DNA from: JAIOQJ01 sp963718635
GTDB taxonomy: Bacteria > Planctomycetota > Planctomycetia > Gemmatales > Gemmataceae
Direction of reading: 5' to 3'
DNA: 64,000 bases
Assembly: GCA_963718635.1 (NCBI GenBank)
Contig: OY970367.1
Location: 1,240,001 to 1,304,000 of the forward strand
The notes beneath the pieces were generated by a model. It was not told where the DNA came from. It saw only the letters and a list, made by a program, of their open reading frames with translations, and searched no databases. Made by a program: the position numbers and the translations under genes. This document shows, in pieces, positions 19,473-26,825 of this stretch; position 1 is the first letter of the stretch; each line of letters starts with the position of its first letter.

Positions 19473-20080
19473 GCGACATCGTCATCGTCGATTACGGCAT
19501 GGCCAATTTGCGCAGTGTGCAAAAAGCGTTCGAACGCGTCGGCACAGCCGCGATCATCAGCAGCGATCCCGATCGCATCGCCACTGCGGAAAAGGTTGTG
19601 TTGCCGGGCGTGGGAGCGTTCCGCGATGCGATTGCGAAGCTACGCCAGACGCACTTGGATGAGCCGATCATCGACCATATCAAGAGAGGCCAGCCGTTTC
19701 TCGGAATCTGTTTAGGCTTGCAATTGCTTTTTTCGCGTAGCCATGAAGATGGGCTTTATCCCGGTCTCGACTTGCTTACGGGCGATGTCGTGCGCTTTGA
19801 AAACACCGGCGGCCAGAAAGTGCCTCACATGGGCTGGAACGAACTGAGTTTCAACTCGAAATGCCCGCTGTTTCGAGAACTGCCGCAACGGGCATCAGTC
19901 TATTTTGTCCATTCGTATTACGCGGCGCCGGCCGACCGGTCAATAATATCGGCCGAGGCCGACTATCCCACTCCGTTCACCGCCGCTATCTGGCGCGACG
20001 ATCTTTTTGCTACGCAATTTCACCCTGAAAAAAGTCAGAACGTCGGCATGCAAATGCTGAAGAATTTTGCCGGGATTTAA
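19469..20080 (+). CDS. hisH: Imidazole glycerol phosphate synthase, glutaminase subunit
   Basis: A 203-residue class I glutamine amidotransferase that feeds ammonia to HisF in histidine biosynthesis. It starts IVIVDYGMANLRSVQKA. The triad is visible: Cys in FLGICLGLQLLF, and His and Glu in FATQFHPEKSQ. Other family markers are LPGVGAFRDA, VPHMGWNEL and YFVHSYYA. The start overlaps the prepilin peptidase stop by four bases, indicating translational coupling. No hisF lies in the window; the next stretch is a repeat hairpin. Confidence 0.95.
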   Translation: MSDIVIVDYGMANLRSVQKAFERVGTAAIISSDPDRIATAEKVVLPGVGAFRDAIAKLRQTHLDEPIIDHIKRGQPFLGICLGLQLLFSRSHEDGLYPGLDLLTGDVVRFENTGGQKVPHMGWNELSFNSKCPLFRELPQRASVYFVHSYYAAPADRSIISAEADYPTPFTAAIWRDDLFATQFHPEKSQNVGMQMLKNFAGI

Positions 20081-20096
20081 GTTGGTTGCGACGCCC

Positions 20097-20214
20097 GTTA
20101 GCCGCGACGCTCTGCGGAGCGCAGTTGCGCTCGTTAGCCGCGACGCTCTGCGGAGCGCAGGTTGCGCTCGTTAGCCGCGACGCTCTGCGGAGCTCCGCAG
20201 ACCGTCGCGGCTAA
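20097..20214. repeat. Three tandem GTTAGCCGCGACGCTCTGCG units ending in a hairpin
   Basis: Units start at 20097, 20133 and 20170 (36, 37 and about 45 bases). The first two are near-identical direct repeats ending in TTGCGCTC. The third closes into a near-perfect palindrome (20171-20214; TTAGCCGCGACG...CGTCGCGGCTAA). It lies between convergent hisH and the alcohol dehydrogenase, a position suiting a two-way terminator. Confidence 0.9.
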
Positions 20215-20218
20215 TCAA

Positions 20219-21391
20219 CTACGGTTTGATCACCACTTTGATGCAGCCATCTTTCTTGTCGCGGAACCTCGGGTAGGCGGCCGGGCCTTCTTCGAGTTTG
20301 ATCCGATCGGTGATGACGAACGATGGATCGATTTCGTTCGCTTCGATCTTCTTCAGCAGTTGGTGATGGTACTTCGGAACGTGCGTCTGACCGCCTTTGA
20401 CCGTCAGCCCTTTGTTCATCATGGCGCCGATGGGGATTTTGTCGCCCATGCCAATGTAGACACCCGGAATAGACAACGTTCCACCCTTGCGGCAGCAAAT
20501 GATCGCTTGACGCAAGACATGGACGCGATCGGTCGCTAGCCCAACTGTAGCCTTGGCCTTGTCCAACACCGAATCGAAGCTGCCGGTCGCATGGGCTTCG
20601 GCGCCGACGGCATCTATACACCGGTCGGGACCTCGGCCTTTCGTCATTTCTTGCAGCTTGTCGTAGACCTTTTCCTTCTGGAAATTGATCGTCTCAGCCC
20701 GGCCATGTTTCTTCGCCATTTCAAGGCGTTCCGGCACGCAGTCAATCGCGATCACCCGGCCTGCTTTGAACATCCAAGCACTCTGGATCGTGAACTGCCC
20801 TACCGGTCCGCAGCCCCAGACGGCTACGGTGTCGCCTGGTTCAATCTCGGCATTCTCAGCCGCCATGTAGCCGGTCGGGAAGATGTCGGAAAGGAACAGG
20901 ACTTTTTCGTCGGGCAGGTCGGACTCGATCTTGATCGGTCCGACATCCGCGTAAGGCACGCGCAGGTACTCGGCCTGCCCTCCCGCATAGCCGCCAAGCA
21001 TGTGGGAGTAGCCCAACAAACCAGCCGGCGAATGCCCCATCATCTCTTCGGCGATCTTCGCGTTGGGATTGCTGTTGTCGCAGCACGAAAACAGACTCTT
21101 GCGGCAGAAGAAACACGAGCCGCACGAGATCGTAAACGGGACGACGATCCGGTCGCCTTTCTTCAACTTTTGCACGGCACTGCCGACTTCAACGACAATG
21201 CCCATCGGCTCATGGCCAATCACATCGCCCGATTTCATGGTCGGCATATAGGCGTCGTACAAGTGAAGGTCGGACCCGCAGATAGCCGTCGCGGTTATCT
21301 TCACAATCACATCGCGCGGGTCTTCGATTTTCGGATCGGGGACGTTATCGCAGCGAATATCGCTTTTGCCGTGCCAGCAGAGTGCTTTCAT
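20219..21391 (-). CDS. Zinc-dependent alcohol dehydrogenase
   Basis: A 390-residue medium-chain zinc dehydrogenase. It has catalytic-zinc ligands in TAICGSDLHLY and GHEPMGIVVEVG, structural-zinc cysteines in CGSCFFCRKSLFSCC and the NAD-binding VAVWGCGPVGQFTIQ. The length, the inserted region after the cysteine cluster and the C-terminal half resemble glutathione-independent formaldehyde dehydrogenase-like proteins. The substrate is not certain. ATG 21391 has GGAG nine bases upstream. The gene is alone on this strand and convergent with hisH. Confidence 0.9.
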   Translation of the reverse strand: MKALCWHGKSDIRCDNVPDPKIEDPRDVIVKITATAICGSDLHLYDAYMPTMKSGDVIGHEPMGIVVEVGSAVQKLKKGDRIVVPFTISCGSCFFCRKSLFSCCDNSNPNAKIAEEMMGHSPAGLLGYSHMLGGYAGGQAEYLRVPYADVGPIKIESDLPDEKVLFLSDIFPTGYMAAENAEIEPGDTVAVWGCGPVGQFTIQSAWMFKAGRVIAIDCVPERLEMAKKHGRAETINFQKEKVYDKLQEMTKGRGPDRCIDAVGAEAHATGSFDSVLDKAKATVGLATDRVHVLRQAIICCRKGGTLSIPGVYIGMGDKIPIGAMMNKGLTVKGGQTHVPKYHHQLLKKIEANEIDPSFVITDRIKLEEGPAAYPRFRDKKDGCIKVVIKP

Positions 21392-21697
21392 TAATTGGCT
21401 CCTAGTGCGAAGGAGCATGGGACCAACCGGGTATGCGCACAATATGCATCGGCGCGAACACTCCAGCAGAGTCTCACCATGCCAAGGGAAAATGAGTCCT
21501 TACGCTCCCACCCGGCTACCCGCGAAGGCACTTGGCTGCGTCAGGTCGAACCGTCAGCATGCAAATCGTGTGCCTTGAAATCGTTACAACCGGCATGCCT
21601 ATCTCGACGGCTCGGCGCCGCCAAGCCGGCTTGACAGGCTTAGCAATTTCACCTTAATCTTCGCAACGCAAGGAACCGCTTAGGATGAGGAACAGGC

Positions 21698-22498
21698 ATG
21701 TCGGTTTCCATACGGCGACGGATCGCCCTTTCGCCGTTTCGTCGAAATATCATCGAGATGATGCGCTTGTCGCGACAAATCCCCTTAGTGACGGCCGAAC
21801 GCCGCATGAGCTTAGGCGCGCTGGTCCATGCGCGACAGGAATGTGCCATCAAGCCGAGTTGGTCGGTGTTGTTTTGCAAGGCGTATTCGTTGGTCGCCGT
21901 CCGTCGTCCTGAACTGCGGCGCACATATGTCACTTTTCCGTATGCGCACATTTACGAACATCCAAACAGCTACGCTACCGTGATGGTGGAGCGCGAATAT
22001 CGCGGCGAGGTTTTTCCTCTCAATTACCGCCTACGCCGGCCCGAAGAGACAACCTTGCTGGATCTGCATCGGAAGCTCGAGGGATATCGAACGGGGCCGA
22101 TTGACGACGATGAGACGTTTCAACGGATGCATCGCGTCGGTTCGTATCCCTATCTGCTGCGAAGGCTTTCGTGGTGGATGGGCTATCATTGGTCCGGCTG
22201 CAAAAGAGCCCGTTACTTCGGGACTTTCGCACTCAGCTCTCCGGCTGCGCGTGGGGCCGGACTTACTACCATTCTCTCTCCGCTCGCCTCGACACTGCAC
22301 TATGGCCTTTTCAGCGAAGCAGGTGAGATCGATATGCGTTTGACATTTGATCATCGCGTCAATGATGGAGCGCCGATCGCGCGGGCTCTCTCCGAAATGG
22401 AAGATGTGCTGCGAACCGAACTGCTCGACGAGTTGAAAAGCATGCGTTCGAACATTTCGGCCGACGCCCAACGAGCACTTTCGTCAGAAGCAGCTTGA
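21698..22498 (+). CDS. 2-oxoacid dehydrogenase acyltransferase-like protein without lipoyl domain
   Basis: A 266-residue protein related to the catalytic (E2) domain of 2-oxoacid dehydrogenase complexes and the chloramphenicol acetyltransferase fold. The active-site signature appears as TFDHRVNDGAPIARAL (DHRxxDG) near residue 225. The N-terminal half shows the family block IPLVTAERRMSLGALVHAR. No lipoyl or subunit-binding domain is present and no E1 or E3 gene is nearby, so it probably does not work in a standard dehydrogenase complex. A stand-alone acyltransferase role is an inference. An ATG at 21698 follows TGAGGAACAGGC, an imperfect ribosome site. Confidence 0.75.
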   Translation: MSVSIRRRIALSPFRRNIIEMMRLSRQIPLVTAERRMSLGALVHARQECAIKPSWSVLFCKAYSLVAVRRPELRRTYVTFPYAHIYEHPNSYATVMVEREYRGEVFPLNYRLRRPEETTLLDLHRKLEGYRTGPIDDDETFQRMHRVGSYPYLLRRLSWWMGYHWSGCKRARYFGTFALSSPAARGAGLTTILSPLASTLHYGLFSEAGEIDMRLTFDHRVNDGAPIARALSEMEDVLRTELLDELKSMRSNISADAQRALSSEAA

Positions 22499-22649
22499 AT
22501 GAGATTGCTTTGGGTTGCGCTAATCGGCTGGCGCACCGGACATAAACCGCCTCGGATGACCGTCTTGACGCGCCCGTTCATTTCTGGGAAGTTTTCCTCT
22601 CGCCCAAGCCGTTATCACTTGGCAACGGCGAACCGGAAGGAGCCGGGAA

Positions 22650-23462
22650 ATGGCGCGAGCATTAGGAACACGCACGCAATTATCGTTGGTGATGCCTGCG
22701 TTCAACGAGGAAGCCGGCATTCAGCAGGCCGTCGCCGAGGCGTTTGAAGCGTTGTCGGGTCTCGATTACGACTACGAAATCATCGTCGTCGACGATGGCA
22801 GCTGCGATCGCACGTCTAAACACGTTTTGGAAATCGCCGAACTCCGTCCTTCGGTCAGACTGATTCGCCACCTCAAAAACAAAGGCTACGGGGCAGCTTT
22901 GCGCACTGGTTTTGAAGCGGCAAGGTTTCCAGTGGTTGGCTTCACCGATGCCGACGGACAATTCTTCCTCGAAGATCTCGCCCGCATGATGCCGTCCATT
23001 GCCCGCTTCCCCATCGTCGCGGGGCGACGCCGGCAGCGACAGGACCCGTGGCGCCGGCGGTTCTTTTCCTGGGGTTACAACAAAATCGTTCGCCTTCTGC
23101 TTGGCACCGGTGTTTCCGACTGCGATTGTGCGTTGAAACTTTTTCGGCGTGATGCCTTGGCACAATTGCTTCCCGAAAGCAAAGGCTTTTTCGTAAACGC
23201 CGAGATGCTTTGCCGGGCGCGAAAATTAGGATTCTCAGTTGCTGAGATCGACGTACGGCATCGCCCGCGTCTGCATGGATCGAGCAAAGTATCGCTCAGC
23301 GACATCCCGAAAACGCTGAGCACGCTGCTGCCTTACTGGTGGCTGCATGTGGTTCGCGATGCTAGGCCGGTTCTCGAAGAGACGCCCCGAAAATCCGTTG
23401 ACCGCCATATCAAGCTTGTACCCTCCGCGCTCCTTGCGAAGAAGTCTTCACGCGGAGCGTGA
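22650..23462 (+). CDS. Family 2 glycosyltransferase
   Basis: A 270-residue GT2 enzyme of the dolichyl-phosphate mannose synthase-like group. Motifs: LSLVMPAFNEEAGI, IIVVDDGSCDRT (DDG), GFTDADGQF (DxD-type metal site) and, towards the C-terminus, FFVNAEMLCRARKLG and RLHGSSKVS. It likely transfers a sugar from a nucleotide sugar to a lipid carrier or envelope glycan at the inner membrane face. No membrane helix follows the catalytic domain, apart from one weak hydrophobic stretch. ATG 22650 has a good AAGGAG site. The region after the stop (23463-23600) holds nothing recognised. Confidence 0.9.
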   Translation: MARALGTRTQLSLVMPAFNEEAGIQQAVAEAFEALSGLDYDYEIIVVDDGSCDRTSKHVLEIAELRPSVRLIRHLKNKGYGAALRTGFEAARFPVVGFTDADGQFFLEDLARMMPSIARFPIVAGRRRQRQDPWRRRFFSWGYNKIVRLLLGTGVSDCDCALKLFRRDALAQLLPESKGFFVNAEMLCRARKLGFSVAEIDVRHRPRLHGSSKVSLSDIPKTLSTLLPYWWLHVVRDARPVLEETPRKSVDRHIKLVPSALLAKKSSRGA

Positions 23463-23602
23463 AGAACTAAACGGGATGCGCGTTAGGAAGGTCAGGGGTG
23501 GTTAAAGGCGGAAGGGTTGCGCGCACCCAAAGCATCGAAACCGCTTGTGATGCGTGGCTCAGTCGAGTAGGCTTTACTCATGTGCTGTTCGGAGATCAAC
23601 AG

Positions 23603-23833
23603 ATGATCGCTACGCTACAATCGTTGGGCATCGATCAAATGTCGCTTGATGTGCGACTGGGGCTTGTTCACGATATCTGGGACTCGATCATCGCGGAAAA
23701 GCAGCAATCGCTTTTGTCCGAAGGCCAAATCGAAGAGTTGAAACAGCGCATTACGGAAGATGATCTATCGCCGAACGATGTCGTTCCGTGGGAACAGGTC
23801 AAAGCCGACGCTCTTGCAAGGCTTCGTCGATGA
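23603..23833 (+). CDS. Type II antitoxin, TIGR02574-like addiction module protein
   Basis: A 76-residue small acidic protein. The central LVHDIWDSIIAEKQQ and C-terminal SPNDVVPWEQVKADALARL match the addiction-module component family that pairs with ParE/RelE toxins. The ATG at 23603 is preferred over the upstream 23498 start because GGAG lies eight bases before it and the family length is about 75. The stop overlaps the toxin start as ATGA, so the pair is translationally coupled. Expected to bind and silence the toxin and to repress the operon. Confidence 0.85.
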   Translation: MIATLQSLGIDQMSLDVRLGLVHDIWDSIIAEKQQSLLSEGQIEELKQRITEDDLSPNDVVPWEQVKADALARLRR

Positions 23834-24126
23834 GTTTGGCAATTCATTTTCGCCGCATGGCGCAGTCTGAATTTGATAGTGCCGTGATTTGGTACGACGA
23901 ACAACAGGCGGGCATAGGTGACGAATCCGCTTCAGCCGTGGAACAAGTCCTCGACGAAATCGCTCTTCATCCTTATCGATTTCCTATCGTGCTGAATGAC
24001 GTCCGCCAAGCGCCGGTAAGCCGCTTCCCGTTTTGCATTTATTATCGAGTCAGAGACGGACGAGTGGTTGTCATTTCCGTGTTTCATACGTCGCGAGATC
24101 CCGCCGTTTGGAAGAACAGAAAGTAA
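23830..24126 (+). CDS. ParE/RelE-family toxin
   Basis: A 98-residue toxin of the ParE/RelE superfamily. The N-terminal helix has FRRMAQSEFDSAVIWYDEQ, and the C-terminal strands contain RFPFCIYYRVRDGRVVVISVFHTSRDP, which is the family signature. Members inhibit gyrase or cut ribosome-bound mRNA; the sequence does not tell which. Preceded by its antitoxin with a four-base overlap. The arginine decarboxylase starts 195 bases downstream with its own leader, so the module looks self-contained. Confidence 0.85.
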   Translation: MSLAIHFRRMAQSEFDSAVIWYDEQQAGIGDESASAVEQVLDEIALHPYRFPIVLNDVRQAPVSRFPFCIYYRVRDGRVVVISVFHTSRDPAVWKNRK

Positions 24127-24320
24127 ATTGTTCCGTGGGATGCGCTGTAAAGAATTGGCGGCGCTAATCCGCCTGGTCGATGCAGCACGACAGCGACTTG
24201 CCACGCACCAATGTGTAGATTCGATGAATGCTGGCGATTGAAAAAGAACAAGCTGGCGATTTTCCCCCGAGCTGCGATTGCTTGAATTCCGCGACACCGT
24301 ATTATACGTGTTGATTGAAC

Positions 24321-26285
24321 ATGAACGGCATTGCGGAGAACGCGTTGATGGCCAAGACTTTGGAGCGTGCAACAACTGACCCGGAAGCGATGCGCCAGTG
24401 GAAAATCATCGATTCCATCGAGACATACGGCATTCGCAACTGGGGCAAAGGCTACTTCGGCATCAATAAGACGGGCCATGTCACCGTTCACCCGAACAAG
24501 CTTCCGGAACAGGCGATCGACCTCAAGCAACTCGTCGATGAGCTGCGCGATCGCGACTACCAGCTGCCAATCCTCGTTCGCTTCACCGATATCCTGCGGC
24601 ATCGCGTCGGCGAAATCGCCCAAGCTTTTCATTCGGCCATCCAGGAATTCCAGTATCAGGGCGACTATTGCTGCGTTTACCCGATCAAGGTGAATCAGCA
24701 ACGCCATGTCGTCGAAGAGATTCTCGACTTCGGCAAGCCATTCAATTTCGGCCTCGAAGCTGGCTCGAAGCCGGAACTGCTCGCCGTGCTGGCGATCACC
24801 AACGGCAACGATACGCCCATCATTTGCAACGGCTTCAAGGACGATGAATTCATCAAGATGGTCGTTCTGGCTCGCAAGCTCGGCAAGAACATTATCCCGG
24901 TGGTCGAGCGGATCACCGAGCTCGAATCAATCGTCCGCCATGCGGAAGCGCTCGATGTTCGCCCGGTCATTGGCGTGCGCGTCAAGCTCGCGTCGCGCGG
25001 CACAGGACGCTGGAAATCGAGCGCCGGCTATCGCTCGAAATTCGGCCTAACGATCACCGAAGTGCTCGAGGCGCTGGAATACCTCAAAGCGCGCGACATG
25101 GCCGACTGCATGCAGCTGACGCACTTCCACCTCGGCAGCCAGATCACCAACATCCGCAAAGTAAAAGAGGCGCTGAACGAGGCCGCCCGCGTCTTTGTCG
25201 AACTGCATCGTGCCGGCGCGGGCCTGCGCTACATGGATGTCGGCGGCGGTCTGGGCGTCGATTACGATGGCTCGCAAACCGATTTCGAATCGTCCGTCAA
25301 TTACACACTGCAGGAATACGCGAACGACGTCATCTTCCGCATCAAAGGCGTCTGCGACGAGGCCGGGGTGCCCCATCCGATCATCATTTCGGAATCGGGC
25401 CGGGCGGTGGTCGCCTATCACAGTGTGCTGGTTTTTGATGTGCTAGGCACATCGAACTTTGATCGCTGTGATGCGCCGGAAGAAGTGCCTGCCGACGCCC
25501 CGCAACCGATCGCCGATCTTTTCGCCATCCACCGCGATCTCGGCAAAAAGAACTTTCTCGAAGGCTACCACGATTCGCTGCAAGCAATGGAGGAGACGCT
25601 CAATCTGTTCAACCTCGGCTACCTGACCATTGAACTGCGAGCGCTCTCCGAACGGCTCTTCTGGGCCGTGGGCCGAAAGTTGCAACGACTCATTCGCGAA
25701 ATCGATTACGTGCCGGAAGAACTCCAGAATCTCGACACGATGCTCTCGGACACATACTTTTGCAACTTCTCGGTGTTTCAATCGATGCCCGATAGCTGGG
25801 CGATCAAGCAACTCTTTCCCATCATGCCGATTCACCGCTTGAACGAAGCGCCTTCGCGCCGTGCGGTGCTCGGCGACATCACTTGCGATTCCGATGGCAA
25901 AGTCGATCAATTCATCGACCTGCGTGCGGTGCGCAATACTCTCGAATTGCATCCGTATACAGGCGAACCGTATTACCTGGCATCGTTCCTGCTCGGCGCC
26001 TATCAGGAAATTCTGGGCGACCTGCACAACCTCTTCGGCGATACTAACGCAGTTCATGTGAACCTCGAAGACGATGGCAGCTATACCATCGACGAATTCA
26101 TCCCCGGCGACACCGTCCGCGAAGTGCTCCACTACGTTCAATACTCCGCCGAAAAACTCATCGACCGGATGCGCAAAGACGTGGAACGTGCCCTACGTGC
26201 CGGCAAAATTTCACTCAAGGAATCCCGCGAGTTTCTCAGGTTCTACGAATCGGGCATGGAAGGGTACACGTATCTGGAAGAGTGA
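24321..26285 (+). CDS. speA: Biosynthetic arginine decarboxylase
   Basis: A 654-residue PLP-dependent arginine decarboxylase (arginine to agmatine, first step of one polyamine route). The PLP lysine is in YPIKVNQQRH. HFHLGSQITNI, YMDVGGGLGVDYDG and SESGRAVVAYHSVL are further cofactor and substrate regions. Full family length. ATG 24321 is used; a TTG two codons earlier is possible. No agmatinase or agmatine deiminase gene is visible here. Confidence 0.95.
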   Translation: MNGIAENALMAKTLERATTDPEAMRQWKIIDSIETYGIRNWGKGYFGINKTGHVTVHPNKLPEQAIDLKQLVDELRDRDYQLPILVRFTDILRHRVGEIAQAFHSAIQEFQYQGDYCCVYPIKVNQQRHVVEEILDFGKPFNFGLEAGSKPELLAVLAITNGNDTPIICNGFKDDEFIKMVVLARKLGKNIIPVVERITELESIVRHAEALDVRPVIGVRVKLASRGTGRWKSSAGYRSKFGLTITEVLEALEYLKARDMADCMQLTHFHLGSQITNIRKVKEALNEAARVFVELHRAGAGLRYMDVGGGLGVDYDGSQTDFESSVNYTLQEYANDVIFRIKGVCDEAGVPHPIIISESGRAVVAYHSVLVFDVLGTSNFDRCDAPEEVPADAPQPIADLFAIHRDLGKKNFLEGYHDSLQAMEETLNLFNLGYLTIELRALSERLFWAVGRKLQRLIREIDYVPEELQNLDTMLSDTYFCNFSVFQSMPDSWAIKQLFPIMPIHRLNEAPSRRAVLGDITCDSDGKVDQFIDLRAVRNTLELHPYTGEPYYLASFLLGAYQEILGDLHNLFGDTNAVHVNLEDDGSYTIDEFIPGDTVREVLHYVQYSAEKLIDRMRKDVERALRAGKISLKESREFLRFYESGMEGYTYLEE

Positions 26286-26422
26286 GGTGGCTTAGCTGCT
26301 AACGGGAAAAACAAAGGGGGCGGCAGTCATTCGAAACGACTTCCGACCTCTTTGTGTTTTGCCCACAGCGGAACGGCAAAAAAGATTTCCGATTTTGAGC
26401 ACGCCTAAGCTAGTGTGTCGGG

Positions 26423-26474
26423 TAATCGACGCAGAGCGTCGAAGAAGACGTTCGACGCGGAGCGTCAAACGAGG
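26423..26474. repeat. Right half of the GACGCTC inverted-repeat family
   Basis: TAATCGACGCAGAGCGTCGA followed by AGACGTTCGACGCGGAGCGTC, identical in layout to the right arms at 12245 and 13000, but without the left arm. It is preceded by the 11-mer CCTAAGCTAGT (26404-26414). Confidence 0.8.
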
Positions 26475-26667
26475 AGGGCGGTGCGCCTTGCGCTCCGCAC
26501 AGCGTCGCGGCTAACAAAGTCATCTCGTTACGCGGCTCTGCCGCGTAACGGGTCGTCGAGGCTCTGCCTCGCGCGTGACGTTGCGTGCTAAAGCGATGGT
26601 CGCTTTTCGCCCCGCGAAACAAAAACCTTTCGCGGAGCGAAAGGCGACTTTGAAGGGTTTTCACGGA

Positions 26668-26717
26668 CCCTTCGGGAAATATTTCCCGAAGGGCGTTTCC
26701 AATTATTTCGTGGGAAA
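26668..26717. repeat. GGAAATATTTCC element, copy 5
   Basis: A perfect 26-bp palindrome (26668-26693, core 26675-26686, arms CCCTTCG/CGAAGGG) followed by the box in reverse orientation (ATTTCGTGGGAAAA, from 26704). Confidence 0.9.
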
Positions 26718-26741
26718 ACGCGTGATGAGAATACAAAACCG

Positions 26742-26825
26742 GTTAGCCGCGACGCGAAGGCTTTGCGCAGCGGAGCGCTTTCTTGCCGAGCAGCGCTCCG
26801 CTGCGCAAAGCCTTCGCGTCGCGGC
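26742..26825. repeat. GTTAGCCGCGACGCG hairpin, split by the group II intron
   Basis: The left arm begins GTTAGCCGCGACGCGAAGGC and the right arm runs to TTCGCGTCGCGGC at 26825. The last four bases expected from intact copies (TAAC) are found at 28851-28854, directly after the intron. Apart from this, the arms are near perfect. Confidence 0.9.

Noticed and set aside
20097..20214. Three direct repeats considered as a small CRISPR array
   Set aside because: There are no spacers: units abut each other, the last is a hairpin of a dispersed family and no cas genes are present.
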